From NCBI GenBank assembly GCA_003254905.1, contig QANU01073741.1, forward strand, positions 475,340 to 539,339: a DNA stretch of 64,000 nt, in the 5' to 3' direction. Origin of the DNA: Nissolia schottii. Lineage: Eukaryota > Streptophyta > Magnoliopsida > Fabales > Fabaceae. Position 1 is the first letter of the stretch. Every line of letters starts with the position of its first letter. The notes below the pieces were generated by a model. That model searched no databases. It saw nothing but the letters and a program-made list of their open reading frames with translations, and was not told the DNA's origin. This document shows positions 1-9,589 of this stretch, piece by piece. The position numbers and the translations under genes are program-made.

Positions 1-87
1 TTTTTTTTTTTTTTTTTTTTGGTATCATGCATTTTCTGTCGGTGTTACAACAAATAGAAGCTAGCTAGTTCCTTATCCTTAAGAAAG

Positions 88-91
<4 letters not shown>

Positions 92-118
<27 letters not shown>

Positions 119-137
119 TACACACACATATATATAG
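92..137. repeat. TA/CA microsatellite in NIMIN leader
   Basis: Alternating TA, then CA, then TA dinucleotides lie just ahead of the NIMIN-like start codon at 157. They fall where a promoter or 5' leader would be and probably vary in length between individuals. A 20-base T run occupies the window edge at 1-20. No other element was recognised in 1-156. Confidence 0.8.
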
Positions 138-156
138 CTTAGAAGGACTCAGGAGG

Positions 157-588
157 ATGGAAGGAGAAAGAAGGAAGAGGAAATTAGAGAGAGGTAGTCA
201 TGAAGAAGAGAATGAGGAGCAGAAGATGGAGAAGTTCTTCGCCTTGATAAAGAGCACAAAGAATGTACACGATATGCTCTTCAATAATAATGAGAAAACA
301 GAGAAGAAGGGAGAGGAGGAAGATCACAAGGGAAAGAGGATGTGGACTCCAATGTTTCAGCCTCAAGATTTCATTGATTATGGAGGAGATCAATTGAGAA
401 GGAGTACTAATACTGTTTCAACAACTACTCCACGTGTAGCAGGTCCTTCAGAGAAAGAGAAAGAAGTGATTGAGAAAGAGGATTTCAAAGAAGCAACCCC
501 TGCAGCAATGGCGGTGGTGCCGGCACCGGAAAACCATGAAGAGAAAGAGAAAGCAAGTGATCAGTTAGACTTAAATCTTTCTTTATGA
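157..588 (+). CDS. NIMIN-type NPR1-interacting protein
   Basis: This intronless gene encodes 143 aa and resembles the NIM1-INTERACTING (NIMIN/NRR) proteins, small nuclear proteins that bind NPR1/NIM1 and tune salicylic-acid-dependent PR gene expression. The N-terminus is very basic and acidic (KRK near residue 7). It is followed by the family core KMEKFFALIKSTKNVHDM at residues 23-40, a short helix linked to NPR1 contact. The last seven residues are LDLNLSL (137-143), an LxLxL EAR repression motif of the kind that recruits TOPLESS-type co-repressors. Length and lack of introns fit the family. The first in-frame Met was taken as the start. Family assignment rests on the two motifs; the NIMIN1/2/3 subtype cannot be set by eye, although the neighbouring genes point to the NIMIN3 locus of Arabidopsis. 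Confidence 0.85.
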   Translation: MEGERRKRKLERGSHEEENEEQKMEKFFALIKSTKNVHDMLFNNNEKTEKKGEEEDHKGKRMWTPMFQPQDFIDYGGDQLRRSTNTVSTTTPRVAGPSEKEKEVIEKEDFKEATPAAMAVVPAPENHEEKEKASDQLDLNLSL

Positions 589-1967
589 TCATAAATACCA
601 TTGCTACAGCTTCATGCTTCACCATTAAGCTTGTTGTATACATTGGATCTATGTAAATTGTGGTCACAGAATTTTTCCTGTTCTTATTGGTTGTCGATCA
701 GCAATCTGGCTGGGTGTGTGCGTTTTACAAGCATTATTTGGGTGAGGAGACTTGTTCATAGGGTTTGAACTACTAGCATTTCTGTTGATGATGAGTGAGA
801 GAGAGGTGGTTTGTTGGGTTGTGACATTTGATCCAATGCATTTTTTTAAGCCTGATTTGGCATGAAGTTTTTTTTTTTTTTTTTGACAATTAGTTTTGCT
901 AATTTTATTTCATCTCAAACTTCGCAAAAGGAAATTACAAATATCATTGTTATAGTGACCTTTAAGTTAGAGGACAAAAACAAATGTTTTTCGTGATCGT
1001 TGAATAAAGAGTTTGATCAATCTAAGTAGCTCTGATTTTCGGCAACATTTCTATGTCCCTCTCCACTATGCATGATCATTCATTTCTCGGCTCTACAATA
1101 AACTTATTCGTTCATTTTCGTGCGCCATGGAAAGACTTGTAAAAATTCTAATAAGAATAATATACCATATAGAGAATATAATCAAATAGGTAGACGTAGA
1201 AGAATACTAAAAAAAAATATATAGACAAGACTAAAAATTACATAAATTTTAACGGTTTGTTTTTAAAAATATTTAATTTACAATGTCATAACTTCTTTTA
1301 ATCCATATAATCAACTCTACTAAATAAAACAAAAATTATATTATTAACTAATTATATGTTAATATTATTAAAAGAATTTATAGTCATTACATAAGTAAAC
1401 CTTTTTAATGAAATAACAACACACAACTAAATATAATAATATAAATAAAAAATGGATTTAATTAGAAAACATTAATAGCGTCAAAAAATTTTATACTTTT
1501 GTCCAATCATATATCGACATTTCAACAAAAATAAATGGCTACTGCACCTACTACTTGAATAGTCATCCAAATAAAAATACTAGAAACTATATTAGATCCT
1601 TCGGCGAAATCCATTTCTCCACTCTATGTAATTAAAGCTTGATCAACAAATGATTACTTTTCATGAATTATTCATTATCATGGCATATCCAAAAAGGCAT
1701 TTATCAGTTCTTCAATGCCCCATCAATAGTTTGCATGATACATCATCATACATCCATCCATCCATCCATCACTTTTGGCAAATACAATAAAACAATGCCA
1801 GGCCAACAAACATGGACCAGTTTTACAGCCCAATTCGGATGGCCATAATTTCAGAGCTTTTTAGGATAAACGACAAACTCTGTTCTTGTAGAGCCACAGA
1901 GATGGCAAGACAGCAATCAATGGATGTTGCATTCACTGCTTTGCACTCATGAACATGACAACCATAA
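589..1967. other. Intergenic, no gene seen
   Basis: AT-rich spacer between the NIMIN-like gene (+) and the 3' end of the GDSL gene (-); the two genes are convergent. It holds a T run near 866-885 and a short CATC repeat near 1742-1771. The open frames in it are short and have no recognisable product. Confidence 0.7.
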
Positions 1968-4900
1968 TCAGTGACGGCAGAAGAAATCAAAAGGGGTACG
2001 TGGTGTGCAATAAGCGGAGGAAAGTATCCTAGAAGCTATCAATGTATTTGCTGCCTCAGTGTGATGGATTCCATCCCAGCTAACGTATCGAGAACCTTCA
2101 TCGCAAACTTGATAGCCAGGTTGACCACATGTCACCCTAGCGTCAAAATTGTAAGGAGGGCCCCCATAGCCGCAGCATACCATCAACGGATTTGAGAAAC
2201 CTAATCAATCAATCAATTATGCACTTACATAACTTCATCACAACTATCGTATCATAGTATATGGATCAAAATATGCCAATTTTTGCTTTTTGGTGAATAA
2301 AAGTGTAAGTGGGTTCGGCACCGGTTATCCCACCAAGGTCAAAACATGTCTCAAGGCTCTTTGAGCAAGATACTTACAGATCATCCATCAAAGTGGCTTT
2401 CACATCGGTAACGGGGAATCAAACTCGCATCCTTTTAAGATACGAGCCCCCTCCTTACCAATTGGAGGAATATGCAAGTTATGTCATCATAATATATATA
2501 ATGGATTGAAGTCAGGAAAACATGATTCAGAAAGCTTGTTTGGCATACCATATTTGGTGGCATTTGTGATGAGGTCATGCTTGATGGCGTAAATATCAAC
2601 ATAGACTATAGTAGCATCCTTCAATTCAGATCTTAGTTTCTGAGTCAAATGACTCAACGCTTCATTAAACAATCTTGCAGCAGAGTTATAACTAGAAAGA
2701 CATCCAAGTGAATCCAGATCATTCTTCTGATGAGGAGCCACCAGTGCAAGTATTTTAGGAAGACAGCCCAAGGGCCCGGTATTATGAACCCAAAACTTCC
2801 TGGCACCTACATCATACAAACTCTGCATACACACATGATAAACCAGGCATCATAACTAAGGACAAATAAGTCAATGGAAATAAATAATAACACTACAAAC
2901 AAATTTCTTATCTTTCTTATCGGATTCTGACACAGTTATTGTGAAGTCCCATGATTGATCAGTAAAATATAAACAAGGAACAAGGAATAAGCAAAGAATA
3001 TAATTCAGGAAAAATATTTTGTATTATTGAGGATTATAATTGGATACAATGAGAAGTGCCTATAAATATGCTAAGAAACAGAAACAGAATTAGAACATAA
3101 ATATAAAATCAACATAAATCGAAAGTAATCAAACTAAATAAACATTAAATTAAATTAAAATAAATCAGAGATATGATAATATTCTTAAAACCCTTTCTCG
3201 AGCTAAAGCTCCTAGAACTTTAAGCTTGTCACAGTTTAGCGGAAGTGGTCGGGTGAACCAGAAGCAACAACATAGAATCTTGTACGGAAATAAGAGTTTG
3301 CACGGAAATAGGAGTGCTGGACGGAACCAACAGGCTGCGCATAACTAGCAAAAGACAACATTGAGAGGCAAGTTGAAGGCAACAAAGGCAATGACTGCGC
3401 GTAGGCAGCAAAGGCAACTATTATGCCAAGGCAACAAATGTGACAACAAGTCTAGAGGGTCGAAAAGGTAGCAACAGCAAAGGCATATTAGAGAGTTTTA
3501 CAGAAAATAAAAAAGAGAGTTTTTGTGGAAAGTGGAGAGCCTAAGCTCTAAAGCAACGAAAGGGAAAAAGATGGCTCACGAAGGGTGCCATTGACTCTGA
3601 TATCATGTAAAGACTCATGATTGATCAATAAAAAATAAACAAGGAACAAGGAATAAGCAAGAAATATAACTCAGTGAAAATATATTGTATTATCAGAGTT
3701 ATGATGTGATACAATGAGAAGTGTCTATGCTAAGAAATAGAATCAGAATATAAATATAAAATCAACATAAATCGGAAGTAATCAAACTAAATAAACATTA
3801 GATCAATTTAAAATAAATCAGAGATATGATAATATTCTTAACCGTTATAACTAAAATCAATCTATCACATTCTGACATGCAGTTATAAGTCTAGAACCAA
3901 TCGACTTCTGACAGTTATAAACAGCAAGAAACATTTCCTGATGCAAAGAACAAACTCATGAAAGGGAAATAAAAGAGTGAAAGCAGAATTATGTTTTTGG
4001 TCAGCATATGAGCAAAGGGGATTGGCATTATGATCACGCTTACGCACTCTTCTAGAGACCGAAATCACCATTACCAACAGAGAAACTGAAAATCAGTCAG
4101 TTTCATGGATAATAAGCAAGTTTACTCCACAGTTTTAAGGAACACAAGACTGACCTTAACAGCATTCTCAATTTCAATGACAACTGCTGGGATCCTCTTG
4201 ATCACTTGCGCATACGACATATTTTTGGCAAATGAATCAGCAAGGTCGTTTTGCCCAATATCAATCAAGTAGAGCGCATCCCAGAAGCCTTCATCATTGA
4301 TCAAGTTTCTTGCACCTGTAAGTTTGTTGTGAAATCAATTCGTTCTTAAATTCAAACTTCATACATAAATGGTTTTACAAGCATATCATACACTCCAATC
4401 AGACAGCAATAATACGATACCTCAAGTTGATCTGAAAGCATAAATGAACCATTCTTAATTCTTCGAACCACAAAAGAGCGATTTTAATACATTAACTGAG
4501 GTTCAAACTCAATGAAATTTTGATGTCAAAACAAAATTCCGTCAATAATAGGCGTGTGCGATGTTTCAAAAAATTTTCTGCTATCACATGTCAATCATTT
4601 TTCATTTTCTTGATCACATTGCTGCTTCAGTGATCACATTACTTCAAAGTTAATGAAATAAAGTAGTGACGGAAATCTACCTGCAGTAACAAGTTCAAGG
4701 GCACGAGCTTTGAAATGCCGGAACTGCATGACTTGTATACTTAAAGCGAAAGGAACATACTTGGGGAGGGTAGAGGACCCTACTACTGCAAAGTTTGCTC
4801 CATTTGTGAATGGGGATCCAGACAATGCGTCCAAGTATGGGTTCAAAAAACTTATGTTCAAACTTTGGCCTGCAAATGTCAGAAAGAATATATATTCAGA

Positions 4901-5688
4901 TTGAAGGGATACTTGAATATACAATATGAAACTTGCATCTTTGCATCCCAGTTCACCATCATCACATTTTTCACCGGCAGTATCTTGTTATAACCTCCAT
5001 TTGTCAATAAAGATCGGTTCTAATCTAATATATATAAAAAATAATTAGTAACAAATGTACCAAAAAATAATATAGTAACAAATTGTACACTAGTACTTTC
5101 ATGTAGCTTCACCCGGCATCTCACTGTATTGATTAAAAAATGAGTTTAATTTTCATGCATTCAGAACGTAAGATGCCGCATAAGCATACAAAACTGTGAG
5201 TCACCCTTTGTTCTCTCCCCCTCAATTCCTCTCACTAGCTCCTGCGGTAATTTGTTAGGATTTGTGCAATATTTTAATGGATGAATCTTCTACAGATTCA
5301 TTAGTCCTTGTAGGGTCACAATTTTATAGTGCTTATTCAGCATATTCTCATCTCATATTCTAATCCTCATGTATCTCATAGAATAACGATTCAGAGCAAT
5401 GAGAAAGCAAGCTGCTGTTATCCCAGCAAATTGTTGTTTTCTATTAGTTGTATTTTTTTTATTTTTTATTTTGGTATATTCTATTAGTTGTATTCCTATT
5501 GGATGAAAGACAGTGGCACAGAAATTACTCATAAAATATAAACCGAAAATTGTTGAAAATAAAAGTATAATTCTTCGTGAAGACATGGGAGTAGAGATGT
5601 TAAAAAATACCAAAAGTGAGTATTGTTTATCTTCCGCTTGCTAATGCAAATTAGAGCGAATTGTTGTTGACCTTCTCAACCACGAGAT

Positions 5689-5732
<44 letters not shown>

Positions 5733-6502
5733 CTTTTAATAAAAGGAAGAAGTTTAAATGGAACCATAAAAAGTGTAAAGAAAGGACATTTTGGGAAAAT
5801 CGATTGCATGACCCCGAAGGGTGACGAGTCGGTTTGGAGACACAAGAGTCGGGATATCACACACGTGGGCCCTACTTCAGGTCACTAATAAAGTTAAAAA
5901 TAAATAAATCTGACCGTCAGATCCACATCTAAGTTACTACTAATCCAAGATGAAGATGAACGGAATCATATCTCCTTTTTTACTTTACTTGTTTGGAGAT
6001 GGACCTTTTCGTTTTTGTCCAATCGAAACGACAACCCATTCCCAGCTAACCACACGACACACACCACTTTCGTCGTTCACTCACTCTCCAAACCAGATCC
6101 AACAATTTTGGGGGAAAATCTATTCTCGAACTAATACTCCACATTATCATTGCTAACCATAACTAACCGCAAATCAAGTTCTTCAAATAAGCAACGGAGA
6201 TGTGATGTATACTCACAGAGGAAGTCGATGAGGAGGCGGCCATCGGACAAGCGGCCGGTGGATCTGCGGAAGAAGGTGCGGCCATTGGGAAGATTGATTG
6301 GGAAACCGAGTCCAGAGGCGAGTCCACCCGTGTCCGAGTTTGAATCCCCGAACACGAATATCGCAGCTGCCTTGTCGCACTCTCCCGCAGCTGAAGAAAT
6401 GAGCAGCAGCAACGACAGTGACAGCGATGAGAATGCAACACCTCCTCGATTGTGATTGCTATTGCGACTGTGAGAGTGACCGCCACAACCAGTAGAAGCC
6501 AT
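1968..6502 (-). CDS. GDSL esterase/lipase, five exons
   Basis: This is a secreted SGNH/GDSL-family hydrolase of 380 aa that would cleave acyl or acetyl esters in the wall or endomembrane lumen. The real substrate is unknown. Minus-strand exons in order are 6217-6502, 4681-4869, 4155-4315, 2549-2822 and 1968-2200, and they join in frame through GT-AG sites. A hydrophobic leader (about residues 22-40) precedes block I, FVFGDSNSDTGG, with the nucleophile Ser at residue 54. Block III is DIGQND in exon 3, and the C-terminal WDGIHHTEAAN in exon 5 supplies the Asp/His pair. So all catalytic residues are present. A donor at 6211-6216 (GTGAGT) gives the family sequence DFLCQSLN across the first junction. 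Intron 3 carries a small LTR element (2940-3843). By memory of the family it is closest to At1g09390/At3g62280-type enzymes. Confidence 0.92.
2940..3193 (-). repeat. 3' LTR of TRIM-like element
   Basis: Direct-repeat partner of 3606-3843. Both copies begin TGTRAAG on the plus strand, share the GATTGATCA and AACAAGGAACAAGG blocks, and end in GATAATATTCTTAA plus a few bases. Confidence 0.8.
3606..3843 (-). repeat. 5' LTR of TRIM-like element
   Basis: Second copy of the intronic direct repeat, adjoining the primer-site-like sequence at 3593-3605. It is a little shorter than its partner because of small deletions. Confidence 0.8.
5690..5731. repeat. AC microsatellite in GDSL intron 1
   Basis: About 20 uninterrupted AC dinucleotides inside the first intron of the GDSL gene. 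The frames open through it (Thr-His or Cys-Val runs) are artefacts of the repeat. Confidence 0.95.
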
Positions 6503-6728
6503 ACTCTCCTGTGGTTGTCGGTTACGATAGATGTGAATGGACTTGGGAGTATCTCTTATTCTACTACTACTGCTGCTTGTAGTGGTAGACTAATTAATAT
6601 GCTAATGTTTAATATTTCTCACCCTTTATACCCAAAATATATATTACTATATTTCTCACCCTTACTTGCAATTTTTTTCTTAGGTGGAATGGAAGGTTAA
6701 TTTTACTTAGGGTGATTTTTCACCAATG

Positions 6729-7070
6729 TAAATACTCCATTCTATTCAATTTTTTTTATTTTTTTTCGAGGATTTTTAGAATTAGATTCATTAAATTTTG
6801 TCATTATTTCATGTTTTATATGATATTGACAAATTTTTCATCAGTCAAATCATTGAAAAAAACAAACTTATTAAAAGTTAAGAGATTTACGAACCATTTG
6901 AGCTTATAACACATCACCTTACAAATATTGTATAAAAAATATTAATTATCACATTAGATTATATGACACATTAATATGTTATATTAAATCATAAAATAAT
7001 GACAAAATACAATGCATTTAGTTTTAAAAATTGTCAAAAATAAAAGATTTTAGTAAGATAGAGTATTTAA
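6729..7070. mobile_element. MITE, family copy A
   Basis: About 340 bp, very AT-rich, with long inverted ends: TAAATACTCC at the left and GAGTATTTA at the right, continuing inwards for about 70 bp (ATTCATTAAATTTTGTCAT against its imperfect reverse complement). The central block GAGATTTACGAACCATTTGAG recurs at copies B (18985-19310) and C (34922-35265). Homology at the right edge may run on to about 7092, so the ends are approximate. No coding capacity. Confidence 0.7.
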
Positions 7071-7094
7071 CTCATAGAGTACGTGAGAACCCAC

Positions 7095-7600
7095 TTGTTA
7101 TGGACTAATTCCAAGCTTGACTTATATGTTATAAGGCCAAGATAAATACAAGCTCGACATATCAACAAATCAGTTAACTTCGAGCTCGACATACCAACAA
7201 CTCGGTTCACTCGGTTGGGAAGTGTAATCGCCCAGAATTATTCTTACTAAAACATAGTTATGATAACGCCCACTCGCCTTTATGAGCATTACTAAAACAA
7301 TAACTAGCTCACTAAAGTTCACCCAAACAGTTACAAATGCATGGTAAATGCCACCTAATGGTCGAAACTATCATGGTCACTATAATGTATATAAACATGA
7401 ACACCCTTTATACATAGATACGTTCTAAATCTACTATTCTAAACTCATTATTACTCACAAACTTACTTGAGTATTAGAGTGTCTGTTGCATATACCTTCA
7501 TCGTTGTCTAAGGCCTACCATCATTGTGCTCACCTCTTCAAGTTCTTAGATTCAACCTAAGGGTCGAAACTTGTCTGATTTGCCTGTAACACCACATTTA
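7095..7600 (+). mobile_element. Possible Gypsy-type LTR remnant
   Basis: This stretch has the order of a Gypsy LTR: a TATATAAAC box near 7388, then near 7460-7500 ACTTACTTGAGTATTAGAG followed by TGTCTGTTGCATATACC. That resembles the conserved plant Gypsy R/U5 sequence (cttgagcgtcggagtg, then tttgcaggtacc). A second sequence of the same design lies inverted at 36925-37420. No internal coding domain adjoins it, so it may be a solo or fragmentary LTR. Assignment is from remembered consensus only. Confidence 0.4.
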
Positions 7601-8018
7601 CTTATTATTTATACGATATTGTCTCGACTTACAATACATTCATCTTTATTAAACCACGTTTTAAACCTTATTAAAATTTTATTTAATGATAAGCAGATTA
7701 TACCTCACCACACCCAAATAATAAATATGCATAACATATATGTTTCATAGAGTTACGCTCACACTAAACGTGCCTACACCCACGATCCCAAACAAGAAAT
7801 AGGCAAAATTGGATAGTCATAAGCTCAGTCAAAAGGTTATACACGACACCATTATAACCCATAAAAGCAACAATTCAAGTGCCTTCGTCACGTAGAAGAC
7901 CCTCATGCCTCTTAGGTCCTAAAATTTTAATTATTAGATATGATAACATTTGTGTTTTTGCTCAACTTCCTTTGCCTTCAAGAAATGTTACGATGATAGC
8001 TAAAATAAATAATTTTTA

Positions 8019-8091
8019 GACAATCACACTCACAAAAATATAAGATTTATGATAGACTTTATAGTGAATTTATTTTATGAGTGTGATTGTC
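8019..8091. repeat. Short inverted repeat (hairpin)
   Basis: GACAATCACACTCA at 8019-8032 is matched exactly by its reverse complement TGAGTGTGATTGTC at 8078-8091, with about 45 bp between. It could be a tiny MITE relic or fold as a hairpin. No gene adjoins it. The rest of 7600-8400 is AT-rich sequence in which I recognise nothing. Confidence 0.7.
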
Positions 8092-8468
8092 CATTTTAAT
8101 TCTCATTTTAACATATTATCATTTCCTTTTTTTTCCTTGTTGTGGGTTGGCTAAATTTTTATATCTATATAAAAAAAATATTAGATACGATCACACGAAA
8201 TTATTATATTCTAAGAAGATAATTTGTGAAACTATAAATAATATGCGTGCATTGCACGGATTTATTTATATTTTTAATAATTATTTTTTTAATTATGAGG
8301 AAATTTTTAAAAATATATGTATTAATTATTAAAAATTAGATATGTCAATAATCTACTGAGATTTGTTTAATTGTTTTAAACAATAAAATTATAGATAATT
8401 ATTCTTGTACACCCCCCAGTTTGAACACTTGTTGCACACCCACCCTATTTTATTAAAACCTTAAATTG

Positions 8469-9211
8469 ATGTCGATGATGAATCCATTAAATTTCGTTGG
8501 CAAGGAGTCGTCGTTCATGGAGTTCTTGGAAAGTGTCAACAATGATATGGTGGCGTTGTCCCAACTCACAGTGTTGGAAGGTAATTATTTAGTGAATTGA
8601 TGATTATGTCATTCATACATGACGATTGTGTCTAAAGATAAACAACGACTATGTCTTACAAATTCGTTACGTTAGGTCTAAAATACAATGATGGTTAGGT
8701 CTCTTATAATAAAATGGTTGTGTCTTATAATACAACTCACAGTGATGGAATGTAACTATTCAGTGAATTGACGAGTATGTCATTAATAACACAATGGTTG
8801 TGTCTAGGTATAAACAAAAGCTATGTCTTACAAAGTTGATAAGTTAGGTCTATAATAAAGTAATGGTTGGGTCTCTTATAACACAGTCGTTGTGTCTTAC
8901 TTCACAGAAAGTGTGCTATGTGGCTCCAGCATTCCAACTCAAGTTACTAGTGACTTTAACAATGAAAAGATGGTTTTAGCAACATTTGACGAGAATGCAG
9001 GGATGATGGTGTCAAACAATGAAGAAAGTGAAGGTATTTTAATGAATTAAATAAATGTTAGGCCTGTGACGTTATACTGACTAGGTCTAACTTGGGACTA
9101 CTGTTAGGTTAAGCAAGTTGATATAGTTAAGTCTGTTTTGAATTACACGTTAGGTCTATTTTATTTAATATGCATTTTTTTGTATGTCTGTATCAGATGA
9201 GGACATAGGTG
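8469..9211 (+). pseudogene. 5' fragment of unidentified gene, cut by Copia
   Basis: I do not recognise the product. Three putative exons join in frame through GT-AG introns: 8469-8580 (from ATG, starting MSMMNPLNFVGK), 8908-9033 and 9197-9211. Together they give about 84 residues with no stop and an acidic end (NNEESEGDEDIG-like; the last codons depend on the junction). The frame then runs straight into a truncated Copia LTR at 9212, so the rest of the gene is missing here. An acidic N-terminus followed by missing sequence would suit a FAR1/MULE-type protein, but that is only a guess. Intron 1 contains a two-copy tandem repeat that starts inside exon 1. Without expression data the exon calls remain tentative. 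Confidence 0.35.
8563..8904. repeat. Two-copy 171-bp tandem repeat
   Basis: Unit 1 (8563-8733) and unit 2 (8734-8904) both start AACTCACAGTGNTGGAA and continue with the same order of TTATGTC, TTGTGTC, CTATGTCTTACAAA and GTTAGGTCT blocks. Unit 1 begins 18 bp before the end of putative exon 1, so unit 2 repeats the exon end and its splice donor (GTAACT near 8752). Confidence 0.85.
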
Positions 9212-9267
9212 CATTCAATCAATTCTCATTCATTCATTCCAATTCTTTCATTCTCTCAAGCTTAATA
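9212..9267 (+). repeat. Truncated 5' LTR of Copia 1
   Basis: Matches the last 56 bp of the 3' LTR (CATTCAATCAATTCTC through CAAGCTTAATA). Left of 9212 the sequence belongs to the unrelated putative gene fragment. Confidence 0.85.
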
Positions 9268-9589
9268 TGGTAGCAGAAGTAATCATTTCTGCGATTCTGC
9301 ATCTCAATTTGAAACTGAATCTGGAGCTGCGGTTCTACTCTCTTTGCTGCTATTTTCTCTGATCTGTTCATGCTATGTTCATGAATTTTTTGGAGAAATC
9401 ACAAAGCAATTGAGGTATTCTTTCCCCGGGTTCTCAGATCTTGATTACTTGCATCAAGTTCTTTGAGGATTACACAGGCGAATTATGCAAAAGTTCCAGT
9501 TTATTTTTCAGTTGAGGTTTTCCTGAATCTTTATATTCAGGTCTTCATTCTCTGTTTTCTCTACAATTTTTGAATGATTTTTCTTTTCT

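Larger units (their letters stand above)
2940..3843 (-). mobile_element. TRIM-like non-autonomous LTR element
   Basis: Two direct repeats of about 240-254 bp (2940-3193 and 3606-3843) flank about 410 bp of non-coding sequence inside intron 3 of the GDSL gene. Read on the minus strand, the repeat at 3606 ends in CA and is followed at 3593-3605 by TGATATCAGAGTC, close to the plant initiator-tRNA-Met primer site TGGTATCAGAGC. A purine tract (GAGAAAGGG) lies before the other LTR. GTTAT flanks both sides (2935-2939 and 3844-3848), a perfect 5-bp target duplication. No coding capacity was seen, so a terminal-repeat retrotransposon in miniature is the best class. The outer LTR end reads GG rather than the canonical TG. 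Confidence 0.8.

Noticed and set aside
5651-5888. Thr-His and Cys-Val repeat peptides
   Set aside because: Both come from translating the AC microsatellite in the GDSL first intron.
6150-6486. Alternative frames over GDSL exon 1 on both strands
   Set aside because: They are shadows of the exon that encodes the signal peptide and FGDSNSDTGG.
8087-8332. An 81-residue frame in AT-rich DNA
   Set aside because: Composition is dominated by Ile, Asn, Tyr and Phe, as expected from random AT-rich sequence; no motif or context supports it.
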